A stretch of DNA of 64,000 bases, from NCBI RefSeq assembly GCF_943734655.1, contig NC_071354.1:2825001-2889000 (forward strand). The letters are read 5' to 3'. A model generated the notes under the pieces. That model was not told the origin of the DNA. It worked only from the letters and a program-made list of their open reading frames with translations, and ran no database searches. This stretch comes from Sabethes cyaneus. Lineage: Eukaryota > Arthropoda > Insecta > Diptera > Culicidae. The position numbers and the translations under genes were made by a program. This document shows positions 44,380 to 55,766 of the stretch, piece after piece; the first letter of the stretch is position 1; every line of letters begins with the position of its first letter.

Positions 44380-46400
44380 TGAAGTCCGAAGCAGACGACA
44401 TCATCAGCTACGGAGGGAAGATGAATTGCGCCTGTGAAGCTTCCGAATTTGAAAAACTTACAATAAACCAATTCAAATGACTGATTTTTTGCGGTTTTAA
44501 AGCAACACGCTTTGCAGACGTACGCGTTAAACTACTTTTTCGAATTGAAACCGAGACAGCTGAAGCTCCATTAAAACTCGAAATCTTACGAGGAGTCAAC
44601 AACTCAACAACTGGTCAATCCTAAAACGGACACCACGGTAATCGACCAACCGTTAAGCTCGAAGCAAACCAAAGTTCAATACAGAAAGCCATATCAAGCT
44701 AATTTCAATCCGACAATTGAAACAATCAACGCATCAGGTCAGCCACTTAAACTAATCGGAGTTTTTCAGTGCGAAATCCAGATCAACGGTAAAACTTATC
44801 AAGGAAGATATTTCGTTACAACGGTTCTAAACCTCAACCTTCTGGGTATTGATTGGATAGAAATGTCTGGATTATGGTTAGTTTTTATCGACTTCATCTG
44901 CAATCAAGGACAAGTGAAAAGAGACGATGAACAAGTTCTTCTTGAAAGTTCTTGAATTCCAAACGAAGCATGCGGATGTTTTCATAGACTCACTTGGACA
45001 ATGCAAGAAAATGACTGTAAAGCTTTTTTTTTAATCAAATGCCAAACGGATTTTCTATCCAAAACGACCTGTTCCTTTCAGTACGATATCATTGGTTGGT
45101 GCCCAACTTACGCGATCGCTGGGCATCATCGACATCTCCGAGTGGGCCACTCGTATCGTGGACGCGGACTATTTAACAGGGCTCAACGAAGCGCTGGAAG
45201 CAAATCATTACCCGCTTCCTATCCCAGAGGAGATTTTCGTCCAACTAATGGCAGCACCGTTTGCAGCATCATCGATCTCTCAGATTTATATCTGCAACTT
45301 CAAGTTGATAAAGAATCAAAAAAGCTTCTCATCATCAATACGCATCGTTATTTGTTCCAGTTCAATCGCCTTGCTCCAGGAGTTAAATCAGCACTGGGAG
45401 TCCCAGTCTGGGACATTTCAATGCCCCAATCCAATGATGGAATGATTGCGGACATACCAAGGGTTCACTCTTTCATCGACGTTTTTAACATTTTTTACAC
45501 TTATAGAACTATACTAAGCAAAGTTTAGAGGAAACAAAACTTAAAAACCTTATCATTTTGTGTAAAGAAGTCCGCAGAATCGAATAGAGCTTATCCCGTT
45601 TAGTCTAGAGCACAATAATTTTTTTGGTTGAACTCACGGTCGACCTGAGACCATATGAAACGGGAACTCAACCAATAAAATTAATGTGCTCAAAACTAAA
45701 TGTGGTAAACCCTGTTCGATTTTGCGGAATTTTTTACACAAAATTATCAGGTCTTAAAGTTTTATTTTTTCGAAGTCTAGCTAGGTATAGGCCAATAAGT
45801 GTGAAAAACTGTCAAAAATAGGGCAAAATGAGCAAAATGGGTCACTTCCCGATGGCAAACAGGAAAGGGATGAGCACCACGAGGTTCTCCGGAAAATTTT
45901 ACATAAGATCATGTATATTTTATCAGCCTGTAAGCCGTATCTTAATTGCGTCTGGTTTTTGCTCGTTTTTGCCCATAGTGGAACGGGATCGGATGTGCAG
46001 ACCTGTTATCTAAGTTAATTGATCGAACTAAACAACCAGAGGAAGAATATGTGAATGCTGCTCTTTCCCTGGAAGAGGATCTCTCAAGCATTCATTCTGA
46101 TGCTGCAGAAAAAGTTCCTGTCTCTTTTGCAGCACTCCGAAAGGCTGCATCAACCGTTGCTGAATACATCCGCGATGGTTGGCTTACATGCTCCAAAAGT
46201 GTTTCAGCTGAAGTTCAACCTTATTACAATAGACGCGAAGCACTTAGTTTGATCGACGGTGGTGTAATGTTCCATGACAGAGTAATAATTCCAGACAAGT
46301 TTTGACGTCAATTTCACCGATGAAAGCAATCGCGTGCAGTTTTGTCTACTGGCAAAACACCTTTTCCAATTATTGTCGACCTGTTCAGCTTTAACAGAGG
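44380..46400 (+). mobile_element. Broken Ty3/gypsy-type LTR retrotransposon internal region
   Basis: On the plus strand, pieces of a pol polyprotein follow in order. The end of the aspartic protease comes first (TYQGRYFVTTVLNLNLLGID at about 44785-44855). Then comes the start of the reverse transcriptase (RPVPFSTISLVGAQLTRSLG; GIIDISEWATRIV), then CSIIDLSDLYLQLQVDKESK and LFQFNRLAPGVKSA at about 45275-45400. After a gap, the connection to the integrase appears (AALSLEEDLSSIHSDAAEKV; EVQPYYNRREALSLIDGGVM at about 46050-46300). Stops and frameshifts interrupt each part, and no LTRs were identified. It is inactive. Confidence 0.85.
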
Positions 46401-46692
46401 AGATTTATTGCAGACATGTTGTCGACGATGTGGGTGGTAAGGCACAGCAAATTTGTAGTAGTGGATCGATCAGGGAGGAATCCATGCTGATCCGCGTTCA
46501 AATTATTGCTTGCAATGTCAAAAAAGGGGCTTTAAGACGATTAGCTCGAACAATTCGAGACGACACTCAACGATGTTATTCCTCGGTAATTGAACATATC
46601 TCGTTTGTTGCCTTTTTTGTGCACAGGAAACATTTAAGCAGTTTAGCAGGGTATGAACTGGTGAAAGCAAACAATAAAGCGACCAACATAGC

Positions 46693-46775
46693 TCTTGCCA
46701 TCTCAAGTCCTTACCAAGCGCCTCCACGCGGCCATACCCGGTAATGCTCTATTGAGTAGCTAAGCTAGGAGGTGC
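46693..46775. repeat. Dispersed repeat, inverse copy of 57785-57870
   Basis: The phrase ATACCCGGTAATGCTCTATT, with neighbours CGCCTCCACGCGGCC and AAGCTAGGAGGTGCGATG, matches the reverse complement of 57785-57870 with few differences. It marks a transposon end or dispersed repeat of unknown class. Confidence 0.65.
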
Positions 46776-46779
46776 GATG

Positions 46780-48869
46780 CTGCGTGGTTCTGCGGTTGGT
46801 AAGCCTAATATATTATTCTAATAATCTGTTTTGTTTCAGCTGATCATCTCCTACTGTACAGTGAAAACTTTGGTCGTGACAAGTTGAAATAATGCACATG
46901 GATATCAGAATGAAAAATTAAATTAATTATTGGATATTAGGTGCACTGATGGAAACTCAAAAAACGTAATTACCGTATGATCGCCATCTACCGCTCATTT
47001 AAAAACTATTCTTAGTTAGTTAGTTAGTTTGTCCATAGCAAATCAAAATTGAGGTCCATCGAAACCCAATTTGCGCCATAAGATAGAGAAAACAATTGTG
47101 TTTACAAGAAAAAATTACTTGGTTTCTAAATATTTGATAATAGTGACTTTTTTTAAAAACTTACTTACGGGTACACCATATTAGCCACCCATGGTGTGTA
47201 CGGTTGTCTATGGTATGCTATGCTATGCTAGGAAACATATAAGCAGTTAAGCAGCGAAATTTCTGTGCATACCTTGGAGGCACGCAACGCAAGCATGATC
47301 AGCATTCCACCAGAGACCTAAACCCTTCCGGTACCTTCAATCTGAACGGTTCCGCTTTACGTGACACATACCTATATCCAAATTAAACTAAATTACATTC
47401 GTCTAACCAGCTACCCATGGGAGGGTAGCTCAGCGAATATTTTTCTGGACATAAATAAATTGTATTTCTTAAAAGGAAAGCGATTACTTTATTAAAAATT
47501 CTCATTTTATTGACACTTGCTGGTTAAAACCCTAAATTGCGCTAGTTTCCATGCCGATTCTCTGCGTCCTACATCTAATTTGTTCAGGTTATTTTCATTC
47601 GAAGGTAAAAAGTCTTCACGAACTCACTCGGTTGTGGCCACGTAAAGTTGCTTAAGCGTACTTGTATACTTATTTTTTACACTAAAATTGATTTTCTTTT
47701 TAGCTTTCTAACGCAATGTTCGATGATACGTACAGTAGAAAATTAAATTACTTTATTTTAATCTCGCAATTTTGATTGTCTGCGATGAAATCGAAGTGGT
47801 TGGTAGATAGTGCGAAAACCCCAGCTACGACCTTATTAAATAAATATTAGTATTTTCCATCAACTGAAGTGAAATTACTTAGTTTAGGTTTTTTAACGCA
47901 TATCTAAATGGTATAAGAATGAGTAAAAAGTTTCTTTGACGAGTTAGAGAATCCGAACAAATTTTAGCCATTTAAATATCTTAAAAGGAAAATTATTCTT
48001 ATCAGGTTGCCATTCGGAAAACAACATGAGCGTAAAAATGCTCCGATGGAAGGAAACTTTTGTTAATTTTTACTGCCTCACATTTCGCAACCAGTGAAAA
48101 AACTCAAATGCTGGATAACGATTTATTATTGCGAATATAAATGACGTCAAAAATTGTTGTAATGTTTCTCCCAAAATCAACTTTACGAATTTAATTCGTG
48201 AAGAGAAATCGTTATTTTTATAAAAAGTTCGCCGACTGATTTGGGTATGTTCACATTTCAGGTTTCAGAAATCATGCGCGCTGTCTATTGGATTCCTTGG
48301 TCAACTATAAATGATCTACTTTCTCCTGTCTAAGCTAAGAGTTGATAAACTTATATTCTGTGCTGGGGTTGTGTTTTGTGTATAGTCACGCTTAAATTTA
48401 ACAAAACTGTATACTTACATTTACTTAAATTATCTTCACTGTTGTCCGAATTAGCATTGACCAAAATAAACAATAAGAAGTACAATATATCTTTGTTCAT
48501 ATATCTCGAATGAAATAGTCGGAGTTTACATCCACAGTATGTGCCTTCCAATACTTTTAGATCACCGTGAGGGGTCAGCAGTTGCTTCAATCGCAATGGA
48601 ATGGGGGCTTTATCATAAATATTACGTCGTCAAATTAGTATTTCTTTCGACTGCGCATATCCAAATTATAAAGAAAATACAATCGGAAACAAAAGAAATA
48701 TGAAAGTCGAGAAAACAGTCTACAAATAAGCATAGTTACATAAATTAATGCTGCTAAAAAAAAAACAATAAACCTATAAAAAACACAAAAGGAGCCTTTT
48801 GCTGCGGATCGTGCTTACAACAGAAAAACTTGGAGATACAGAAACGTAATTCAAGTAGCAAGTACATTA
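46780..48869. other. Intergenic DNA and Cyclin A 3' UTR
   Basis: The part next to 48870 is the 3' UTR of Cyclin A on the minus strand. It holds a UUUUUUAU-type cytoplasmic polyadenylation element-like motif (minus strand, about 48775-48785), a feature known from cyclin mRNAs. I could not fix the polyadenylation site. The rest is AT-rich, with a short (TTAG)n run near 47015 and a (TATGC)n run near 47213. Confidence 0.4.
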
Positions 48870-50730
48870 TCAGACGAACAACAATGAGGACATCATTTCC
48901 CGCACGGAATCATTTTGATTGAGAGGGGCCTCAGCTGCAACTGCAGCTTCTGTTTCCGCTGCTGCGGATGCTATTGCTGCCAAGGATTTGCACATCTTAT
49001 CAAACGTCTCTTCCGACAGTTCGGCAGCGGGAATAGTTGCGACCTGCATGTATCTGAAAAAAAAAAAAAAACAAATAAACGTACATCAATTTCAGATCAA
49101 TTATCCAAATACCGAGTTATACGTACTTATTGGCCTTGAATTTTTCTTGGATCGCCTGTTCCCCCAGGGTATCAGCCTTCATGTGTGTCTTGTTCAGATC
49201 GAGAATTATGTCTTTTAGATCTTCTAGCCGGTAGCTAATGTTGGTTTCGAGCATGCGAGACCAGATGGGTAGATCAAGTGCGTAACGGGAGAGAGCCAAT
49301 GCGCCAGCCGCGATTTGGGACGGCAGGTACGTAAGGTATGGATCAGCATCCAAAAGCGATAGCTCACAGAGATACTGCAATAAGAAACATACATACATAT
49401 AAGCATATACCAAGATATTAAGCAAAATCTTCAAAAAGCAACAAAATCAAATACAGTAGAATGTAGGTAATGTTCTTGGAACAGGTTACTATAATTCTTG
49501 TTTGGATGAGGCAGCGAGATAGTTCGGATTTTATTTATTTTTATAAAGCAATCAAAACTGTAATTATTCACAGAACTTACCATGCACATGTATTTCACCT
49601 TGTCTGGTACGTCGTTCATTACGCAGTAGACGGTGGTAAATACCAACGTAGTTGGTACGGAAAGGTCAAAACCGAGCACTTTGAGGATAAGCTGCTCCAT
49701 GCGTAGCACTTGTGTTTTGGTGTAAGTGTCATCGGTAATGTACACAAATTCGCCAACATCTGGCGGGTAGATTTCCTCATATTTCCTGTAATAGATCAAA
49801 TAATGTTTATATGTAAAATTGGAGAACAAAACAAGAGAGAATGAAAACAGAATAGCGACTTACGCAGCAATGAACATGGCAGCTGTGCCAACCAGCTGTA
49901 GTTTACCGCGCACTACAGACATGTAGCTGAGAAACCGATCAATATACGAGATGGCCAAGCAAAGCGTCTCGCTTTGTAGACGGTACTCTTCACTGACCTC
50001 AACCAGCCAATTTACAAGAATAGTACGCATCGAATGGTTGATGTCCGGTTGTTTTTTCATATAGGCCGGCTTTGGACGGTGCTGTTTCTCCGCTTCCCTT
50101 AAATATGACAAAATATCCGACTGATATTCTTCCACTTCGAAGAAACGGTCCCGATCATTACGGGGAGGCAAGGAAATGTCCGCTTCTAACAGAGTTATCG
50201 ATTTGTCTACCGACATTGGGGAAAAACTTTCGCCCATAGACATCGGCGTTTCAAGCAGGTCATCATTTTTCAATTCTTGCAGTGGCTCGCGTTTAGCATC
50301 GACAAGGGAATCGTCCTTTTTAGCGGCTGCACCGTCCTTGGTAACGTTTTCCTTCGAATCAGCATACACTTGAAATGTTTTGAGCGGATCTACGGGTTTG
50401 AATACGGCTTTAGCCTGATTCATCGGTAGACTGCCATTTTCATCCGGCTTAGCTTTCGTGTTGTTTAGTGGTTTTATTTTATTTTTTACATCCTTCAGGG
50501 TCTGAGAATAGAAAAACGATTAACGAACACAGTTTTAACACAACACTATTGAATCTTACCGCTTTTTCTCCTGGCACTAGGCCATCCGTTTTTTTGTTGC
50601 CGACTACATTATTCAACACGCCAAAAGTGGACCGTTGAACCTGGGGTTGTTTGGCCGCCGCACCACCGGGTTTTGTTGCCAAAACACGGTTTTCTTTTTC
50701 CAAGTCCTCATGGATTCGAAAAGTGGCCAT
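48870..50730 (-). CDS. CycA: Cyclin A (5 coding exons)
   Basis: Exons on the minus strand are 50730-50560, 50501-49864, 49785-49581, 49374-49127 and 49053-48870. All have GT-AG borders and agreeing phases, giving 481 aa, close to Drosophila CycA. Cyclin A is the S/G2-M regulatory partner of Cdk1/Cdk2. The N-terminal cyclin box begins with MRTILVNWLVEVSEEYRLQ (residues 215-233), the MRAIL-type hydrophobic patch that docks RxL substrates. It continues through SYIDRFLSYMSV and GTAAMFIAAKYEEIYPPDVG. The second cyclin fold includes LTYLPSQIAAGALALSRYAL. Destruction signals are a KEN box at 12-14, a second KEN at 107-109, and RSTFGVLNN at 33-41 in the usual D-box place. The C-terminus is Ala-rich and ends MMSSLLFV. 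The start is chosen because MATFRIHEDLEKEN resembles the Drosophila start MASFQIHQDMSNKEN. Identity is sure. Confidence 0.96.
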
Positions 50731-51321
50731 ATTGCTATTGATTATTGCTAGTCTTGTGTCGCTGCGGTAAACCTATTGTTATTGGCCTACTGTGGTGACT
50801 TCTTTTGTGCGATCTGTTTTCGGTACACCACTGTTGACTCTTTTCCGTTTATCCGTTTGATATCTCACGTTCGACACGGATGACTGATCAGAGGGCCTCT
50901 TGTGTTTTGTCTCTCTTCTACTTACACTCTTGCTACAGATACTCCAGCTACGACGGAACGCTTTGTAGTGCGCAGAAAAATTCCTACAATTCTGCGTTTT
51001 GTTCCATATCACAACAGCATTCTCGTTCAAATTGATTAACTATGCTGTACACTAAACATTAAACGATATTAATTTGAGACACAGAATAGATATAAAACAA
51101 GTAAAACAGTCCGCGGCGTTCGACGATGCTTCCCTTTGCTATAGAAATTCGCTTCAAAAGGAGGGATTCAAGATGAGACGAGATCAACAGCTGCATACAA
51201 AAATGCCCGCTCCGCGACACAAAGCAATGTACTAAATTTAAATATTTTTAGTACGTTATACAGGGTGGGCTTAGAAAGTAGGTATGGACTATTCTACCGA
51301 ATAGGTAATACAAATTCATAT
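50731..51321. other. Cyclin A upstream region
   Basis: This contains the 5' UTR and presumably the promoter of Cyclin A on the minus strand. A minus-strand frame at 50779-51030 has no recognised domain. No TATA box or other core promoter motif can be placed with confidence. Confidence 0.4.
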
Positions 51322-51474
51322 CTCGGGTAATTTTTCAAATAGACCTGCGTGACAACGAGAGATTCTCTTCGTGTCTCCTCTCTTGCGATTTTCGCGGTTA
51401 CATAAATGCATATAGAAAAGAAAATTTTCAAAACATTTTGCTAACTGATTGATGTAAAGCTGATGTGTATATTA

Positions 51475-51746
51475 TGCCGTTTTCGTTTTTGTGATGCAGC
51501 TACACCGTTTGGTGTTACACTTTTCGCTGGATAAACGAACGCTTACGGTTCAGCTGCAGTAATGTGGTATGGGTGTGTTTGTGTTTTCCTATCTGCACCA
51601 GCTACACTCTCTTTTTTTCTGGTGTAGCTGGTGCAGAAAAAGTGTAGCAATGGTGTAGCACCAAAATCGAAAACGAACAGTTTTGGTGCAAAAAAGCTAC
51701 ACCGGTGTAGCCTCGGTGTAGCTACACCGCAAAAACGAAAACGACA
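51475..51746. mobile_element. 272-bp MITE with TTA duplication (PIF/Harbinger-type), GGTGTAGC-rich
   Basis: Ends TGCCGTTTTCGTTTTTG and (right, inverse) TGTCGTTTTCGTTTTTG differ by one base. TTA flanks both sides (51472-51474 and 51747-51749), the usual PIF/Harbinger target. The interior repeats GGTGTAGC and GCTACACC many times on both strands, as paired subterminal motifs. Confidence 0.82.
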
Positions 51747-51747
51747 T

Positions 51748-51908
51748 TAGAGTGACTATATACAGAGTGGCGACATGTCATCCCAAAAGTATGTAATGCG
51801 TATTTTCTTTCTCTTTCATGCATACGCGTTGGATTGGTAGTCTGCTCGATTGGAATGACACTGACAGATAATTATCATTCCAATTTTGACATTGTCTCCA
51901 CTCTATAT
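51748..51908. mobile_element. Element A, copy 4 (hAT-like MITE), right end degraded
   Basis: It begins TAGAGTGACTATATACAGAG and runs through GACATGTCATCCCAAAAGTA, with the same interior as the copies at 11326 and 11468 but in inverse orientation. The right end stops at CCACTCTATATATATCTCTGG instead of the full inverted terminus. It directly abuts the TTA-flanked MITE. Confidence 0.75.
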
Positions 51909-52529
51909 ATATCTCTGGTGTATATGTGAATGCTTTATAGTATCGCCGTAAAAACGAAAGAGAGAAGGCATGAAGAGAATCTCTCATTGTCACATATATA
52001 GGTCAATTTGAAAAATTACCCGAGTTATCAAAAACTGAAAAATTTCCCCAGATGGTACACATTTACACAGAGAACTAATAGTTAAGTAGTTTCAAACAGC
52101 TGTGATGACAACGCACCGTCAAAAAAAGTTATTTGTAGATGCAAAATTAATGTATGAATTGAACATTGCAGACATTAAAAAAAGTACCGAGTTCGGTAAA
52201 TCTTATAGAGCTTGCTAAGCCCAGTGCAAAATACTACAAAAACTTATCGTTTTTCACTCAAACGTATGTTTTTTTACCGGGGTATAACTGGGGGAAAACA
52301 AAAACAAACGTGTAAAATCAATGTAAAATCTAACAACAGCAACAACAAACCGCGCGACGATGTGTGCGTACGATAAACGTCAGCAAGCTCAATACCGATC
52401 TCTGAGCAGCCTTACAAAATTATTGCTTTTTTAAATTATATTTTGCTTTTCCTTTGAAGATATGACCTTTAAACAATGTAAATAAATATTGTTCGCGAAA
52501 AATATAGATATTTTTATTTACAGTACCTT

Positions 52530-53078
52530 CACTGAAAAAACTTTTCGTATAGTTTCTATGTGTTTCACACATAGATTTTTTCCATGTGCCATGTAAATGA
52601 ACTTTATGTGCCATACAGTTACCATTTATGTGTTTTTAAAATTTACCTTTAAAATTTGCAAATACTATTCATATGCATATAATTTTCATGTGTACTTCTG
52701 GGCGGATTGTATTTATATGTGGCACATTATAATCATAAGGATTTTCATTTGGAAATTTTCCATTAGTTATGTGCGGATTATTTTGAGTGTTGGAACAATT
52801 TTACGAGTCCTACACTGAGAAAACTTTTCGTATAGTTTCTAAATGTTCCACACATAGATATTTGCAATGTGCCCAGCAAATCAACTTTATGTGAAAAACA
52901 GTTATCATTTATGTATTTTTAACAGTTATCATCAAAATTTGCACATACTATACATATGCGTATAATTTTTATGTGTACTTCTGGGTGGATTGTGTATATA
53001 TGTGGCACATGATAATCATATGGATTTTCATAAATATGGAAATTTACCATTTTAGTTTTGTGCAGATTATTTTGAGTG
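52530..53078. repeat. Tandem pair of element B-family MITEs (52530-52789 and 52813-53078)
   Basis: Two direct copies of about 263 bp, 23 bp apart. Both start CACTGAnAAAACTTTTCGTA and end with GCnGATTATTTTGAGTG; shared phrases such as TGTGTACTTCTGGG and GGATTTTCAT run through. The second copy is flanked by TA on both sides. The inverse of the right end (CACTCAAAATAATC) matches the end of element B at 12282. Confidence 0.8.
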
Positions 53079-54166
53079 TACACAAATTCATATTTTAATA
53101 ATAATTACCCTGTACCAAATACATTGAAAATATGCTTGTCAAGCAAAAAGGGGTGCAATAGGAAAGCAATAACGAAAAACAGATGTTTCAAATTGCTAAA
53201 TTGCAAACATGTGTAGGATACGCAGAAAATAACCACGCTAATAATTTTCGCGTGGGAGTCTAAAAAGGTAGAATCTCCGCAATATTGTTAAAATAATTTG
53301 TATGCTAGAATCTGTCAATACGTCTGCATATAAAGTCAAATTTCGTTAATTGCACTAACCTTATCGCCGATTTTGACAAAAACCTTAATTAATTAAGCAC
53401 CATTTCAAAAAATATTAATATATGTGCATGACCGCATTCCAAGGTCAAGACTAAAACATGAGATTAGTTTAAAAATCTTTTAAAAAAATTTCCAGCGATG
53501 GAAAACTCCAAAGAAAAATCGAAAAAACTATGTCTTGCCTCATGGAAATAATTTCATTTCACCCATTTTAAACGTGGTAATGTGTGGTAATGTTCTCCAA
53601 AATATTTTTTTTGCATGCCTGCAATTTTTTCATGAAACGAAGATCTTTTTTTCAGAATTGGTGTTTAAAAAAGCATTGCTAAATATGCGCTACTAACAAA
53701 TTTCACAGTAAGCGGTTACCTAAGCTAACGTTTTGAATTAGCGGCTTCGCTGTTAGCGTAGCTAAAATTTCGATTAGCGGTGCCCACCTCTGGTTAAAAC
53801 AGAAGCTCGACCAAACGTTAAACTGACCTTTTAAATATTACTCGAATTAACCGAATTAACAATCTCATTCGAATTAACCGCTTATTTTAATAGAATAAAT
53901 TAACTGTGTATAGAGTCTATCTGGGTGGGCATAAATTTCGGGAGGCATTACGTCCAGTACCATTATCTTTGAATTTTAGTACAAATTGTAGATTAACATA
54001 ACCTAAAAATTGAACTGAAAACATAAACAAAACTTTCATGCTTTCTGCTTTGCAGTTGCACGCACGTTTCGGAAACAAAACTCTGTTCTCTTGCCATTTC
54101 TAGCTAAGTTGTTAGAAATAATTCTTTTTCAATATACTTCAGGTTGTGTGTTAAAAAACTTGTTCG
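53079..54166. other. Intergenic DNA upstream of EXOSC8
   Basis: AT-rich sequence; no repeat borders were found. The last 100-150 bp must include the EXOSC8 promoter and 5' UTR, but no core promoter motif stands out. Confidence 0.45.
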
Positions 54167-55047
54167 ATGGATTTGAAGACATACAAGTATGTAAAATAAT
54201 TATTTAATGCGCAATTTATGAGTACTCGTTTGTCTTGTATAGAAAAATTCATCCGGTGAAATACTACAAAGATCACATCGAGAATAACATTCGACCTGAC
54301 GGTCGAGAAATAGGCGATCTGCGCCCGCTTGCAATAAATTTCGATTCAATTAAGACAGCCGATGGGTCTGCTATAGTAAAAATTGGAAACACTACTGTTG
54401 TGTGTGGTATCAAAGCTGAATTAGCGCCTCCTAAAGCGACAGAGCCGGAATCCGGATTCCTCATACCAAACATTGAGATATCACCTCTGTCATCGCCAAA
54501 GTATCGACCAGGACCACCGTGCGAAGAGGCACAAGTGTACACATGTTCCCTGGCTGATGCTATTCTTAATTCCGGTTGTGTCAATCTTAAGGATCTGTGC
54601 ATCACTAAAGAAAAGTTGGCTTGGGCCTTGTACTGCGATTTGATTTGCTTGGATCATGATGGATGCGTGTTCGATGCATCGGTTGTTGCATTGGTTGCAG
54701 CTCTGCACACAGTAAAATTGCCACAGTTGCAACATAATGCGGATACAGACGAGCGCGAAGTGTTAGAGGGTGAGGACCGTGTGTCACTGCGTTTGAGCTC
54801 GATTCCGGTAACGACATCCTTCGCTGTATTTTGCGGCACTATCATTGCGGATCCTACGGCCGAAGAGGAAGCGCTGGCGACGTCGACAATCACGATTACT
54901 ATCTGTGATTCCACGCTGAGCTACATCAACAAAAGCGGTGGCGATCCACTGGAACAGCAGCTACTTGATCAGTGCATTGAGAATGCTATGAAACGAGAAA
55001 AATCGGTTCGGTCGCTTATTCGAAAGATGATGAAAAGTAAAAAGTAG
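54167..55047 (+). CDS. EXOSC8: Exosome complex core subunit EXOSC8 / Rrp43 (2 exons)
   Basis: Exon 1 (54167-54186, ATG GAT TTG AAG ACA TAC AA) joins exon 2 (54243-55047) across a 56-bp GT-AG intron, giving 274 aa against 276 in human. The protein is one of six RNase PH-fold subunits of the nuclear and cytoplasmic RNA exosome ring. In animals this ring is catalytically inert and threads RNA to Dis3 and Rrp6. Landmarks in order are HIENNIRPDGRE near the N-terminus, TADGSAIVKIGNTTVVCGIK, GPPCEEAQVYTCSLADAIL, EKLAWALYCDLICLDHDGCV and IPVTTSFAVFCGTIIADPTA. The C-terminus is basic (SLIRKMMKSKK). It fits EXOSC8 better than EXOSC7. The ATG is the only one preceding the conserved start region that splices in frame. 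Confidence 0.95.
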
Positions 55048-55081
55048 ACGGTTGCATCCGTTATCTAGGTTAACTATATTA

Positions 55082-55087
55082 AATAAA
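55082..55087 (+). terminator. EXOSC8 polyadenylation signal
   Basis: Canonical AATAAA 35 bp after the EXOSC8 stop codon, followed by T-rich sequence; this implies a very short 3' UTR. Confidence 0.75.
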
Positions 55088-55766
55088 CCTGTATTATTTA
55101 CCAATATCTTTATCTATTTACTAATATCTTTAGGTGGTTACGTTAGAATGCTGTCTTATATTGAATTCAACCTTGAGTCTTTGCAAACACGGTGCACTCG
55201 CAACCCAGTCGCCGATTAATGTGAAAATAAAACGGCTATTCGCATTTACTCCGGTATTGTGCAAGACGAGTTAGTCACATATCGCGAAAAGTTGTTTTAA
55301 ATATAGTGGTCTCCGTGGCTCTGTAAGTGTGGTCGATCGGGAAACGTACATGATAATAGCATGATAGTGCCAAAATTTATGTCTCACGATCCAAACATCA
55401 TAGAGCAGAGATTTTTGTAGTAAAATGTAAGTATACTTATGCCCAGCAGTCTCTCTGGTTCACAGTAGCCAAGTAAAAAAAAATTACTAATGATGGACTA
55501 GGTATACATTTAAAATACCTTTTGCCAATTTTTGCAATGGTGAAAATCTCACGATATAGTGATATATACTTTTGGGTCTGAAGATCAACAATTTAAATAA
55601 GTGATGTCTGAGAAAAGGGGGTAATTTAATTTTCCCAAAAACGTTAATTTTTTTTACCCCATACCCATATTATAGCCTGTCATTTTCTCAATACAACAAT
55701 AGTTTGTTTTATTTTCTTATTCTTAATATACGCAAATAACGCTATCTTTAATGTTGATTTGAATTA
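55088..55766. other. Intergenic DNA
   Basis: No gene or repeat border was recognised between the EXOSC8 poly(A) signal and the TA-flanked element at 55767. Confidence 0.5.

Larger units (their letters stand above)
51322..52024. mobile_element. Element M: composite MITE of the CTCGGGTA family, 703 bp with nested insertions
   Basis: Ends CTCGGGTAATTTTTCAAATA and (right, inverse) CTCGGGTAATTTTTCAAATT are inverted repeats. Next to them are inverse GAGAGATTCTCTTC / GAAGAGAATCTCTC phrases shared with element N at 14398-14623. Two elements sit inside: 51475-51746 and an element A copy at 51748-51908. Target duplication at the outer ends is not exact. Confidence 0.75.

Noticed and set aside
54235..54243. 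EXOSC8 start at the TTG within the intron end
   Set aside because: The TTG lies upstream of the acceptor AG at 54241-54242; the spliced ATG at 54167 gives a full-length, in-frame N-terminus.
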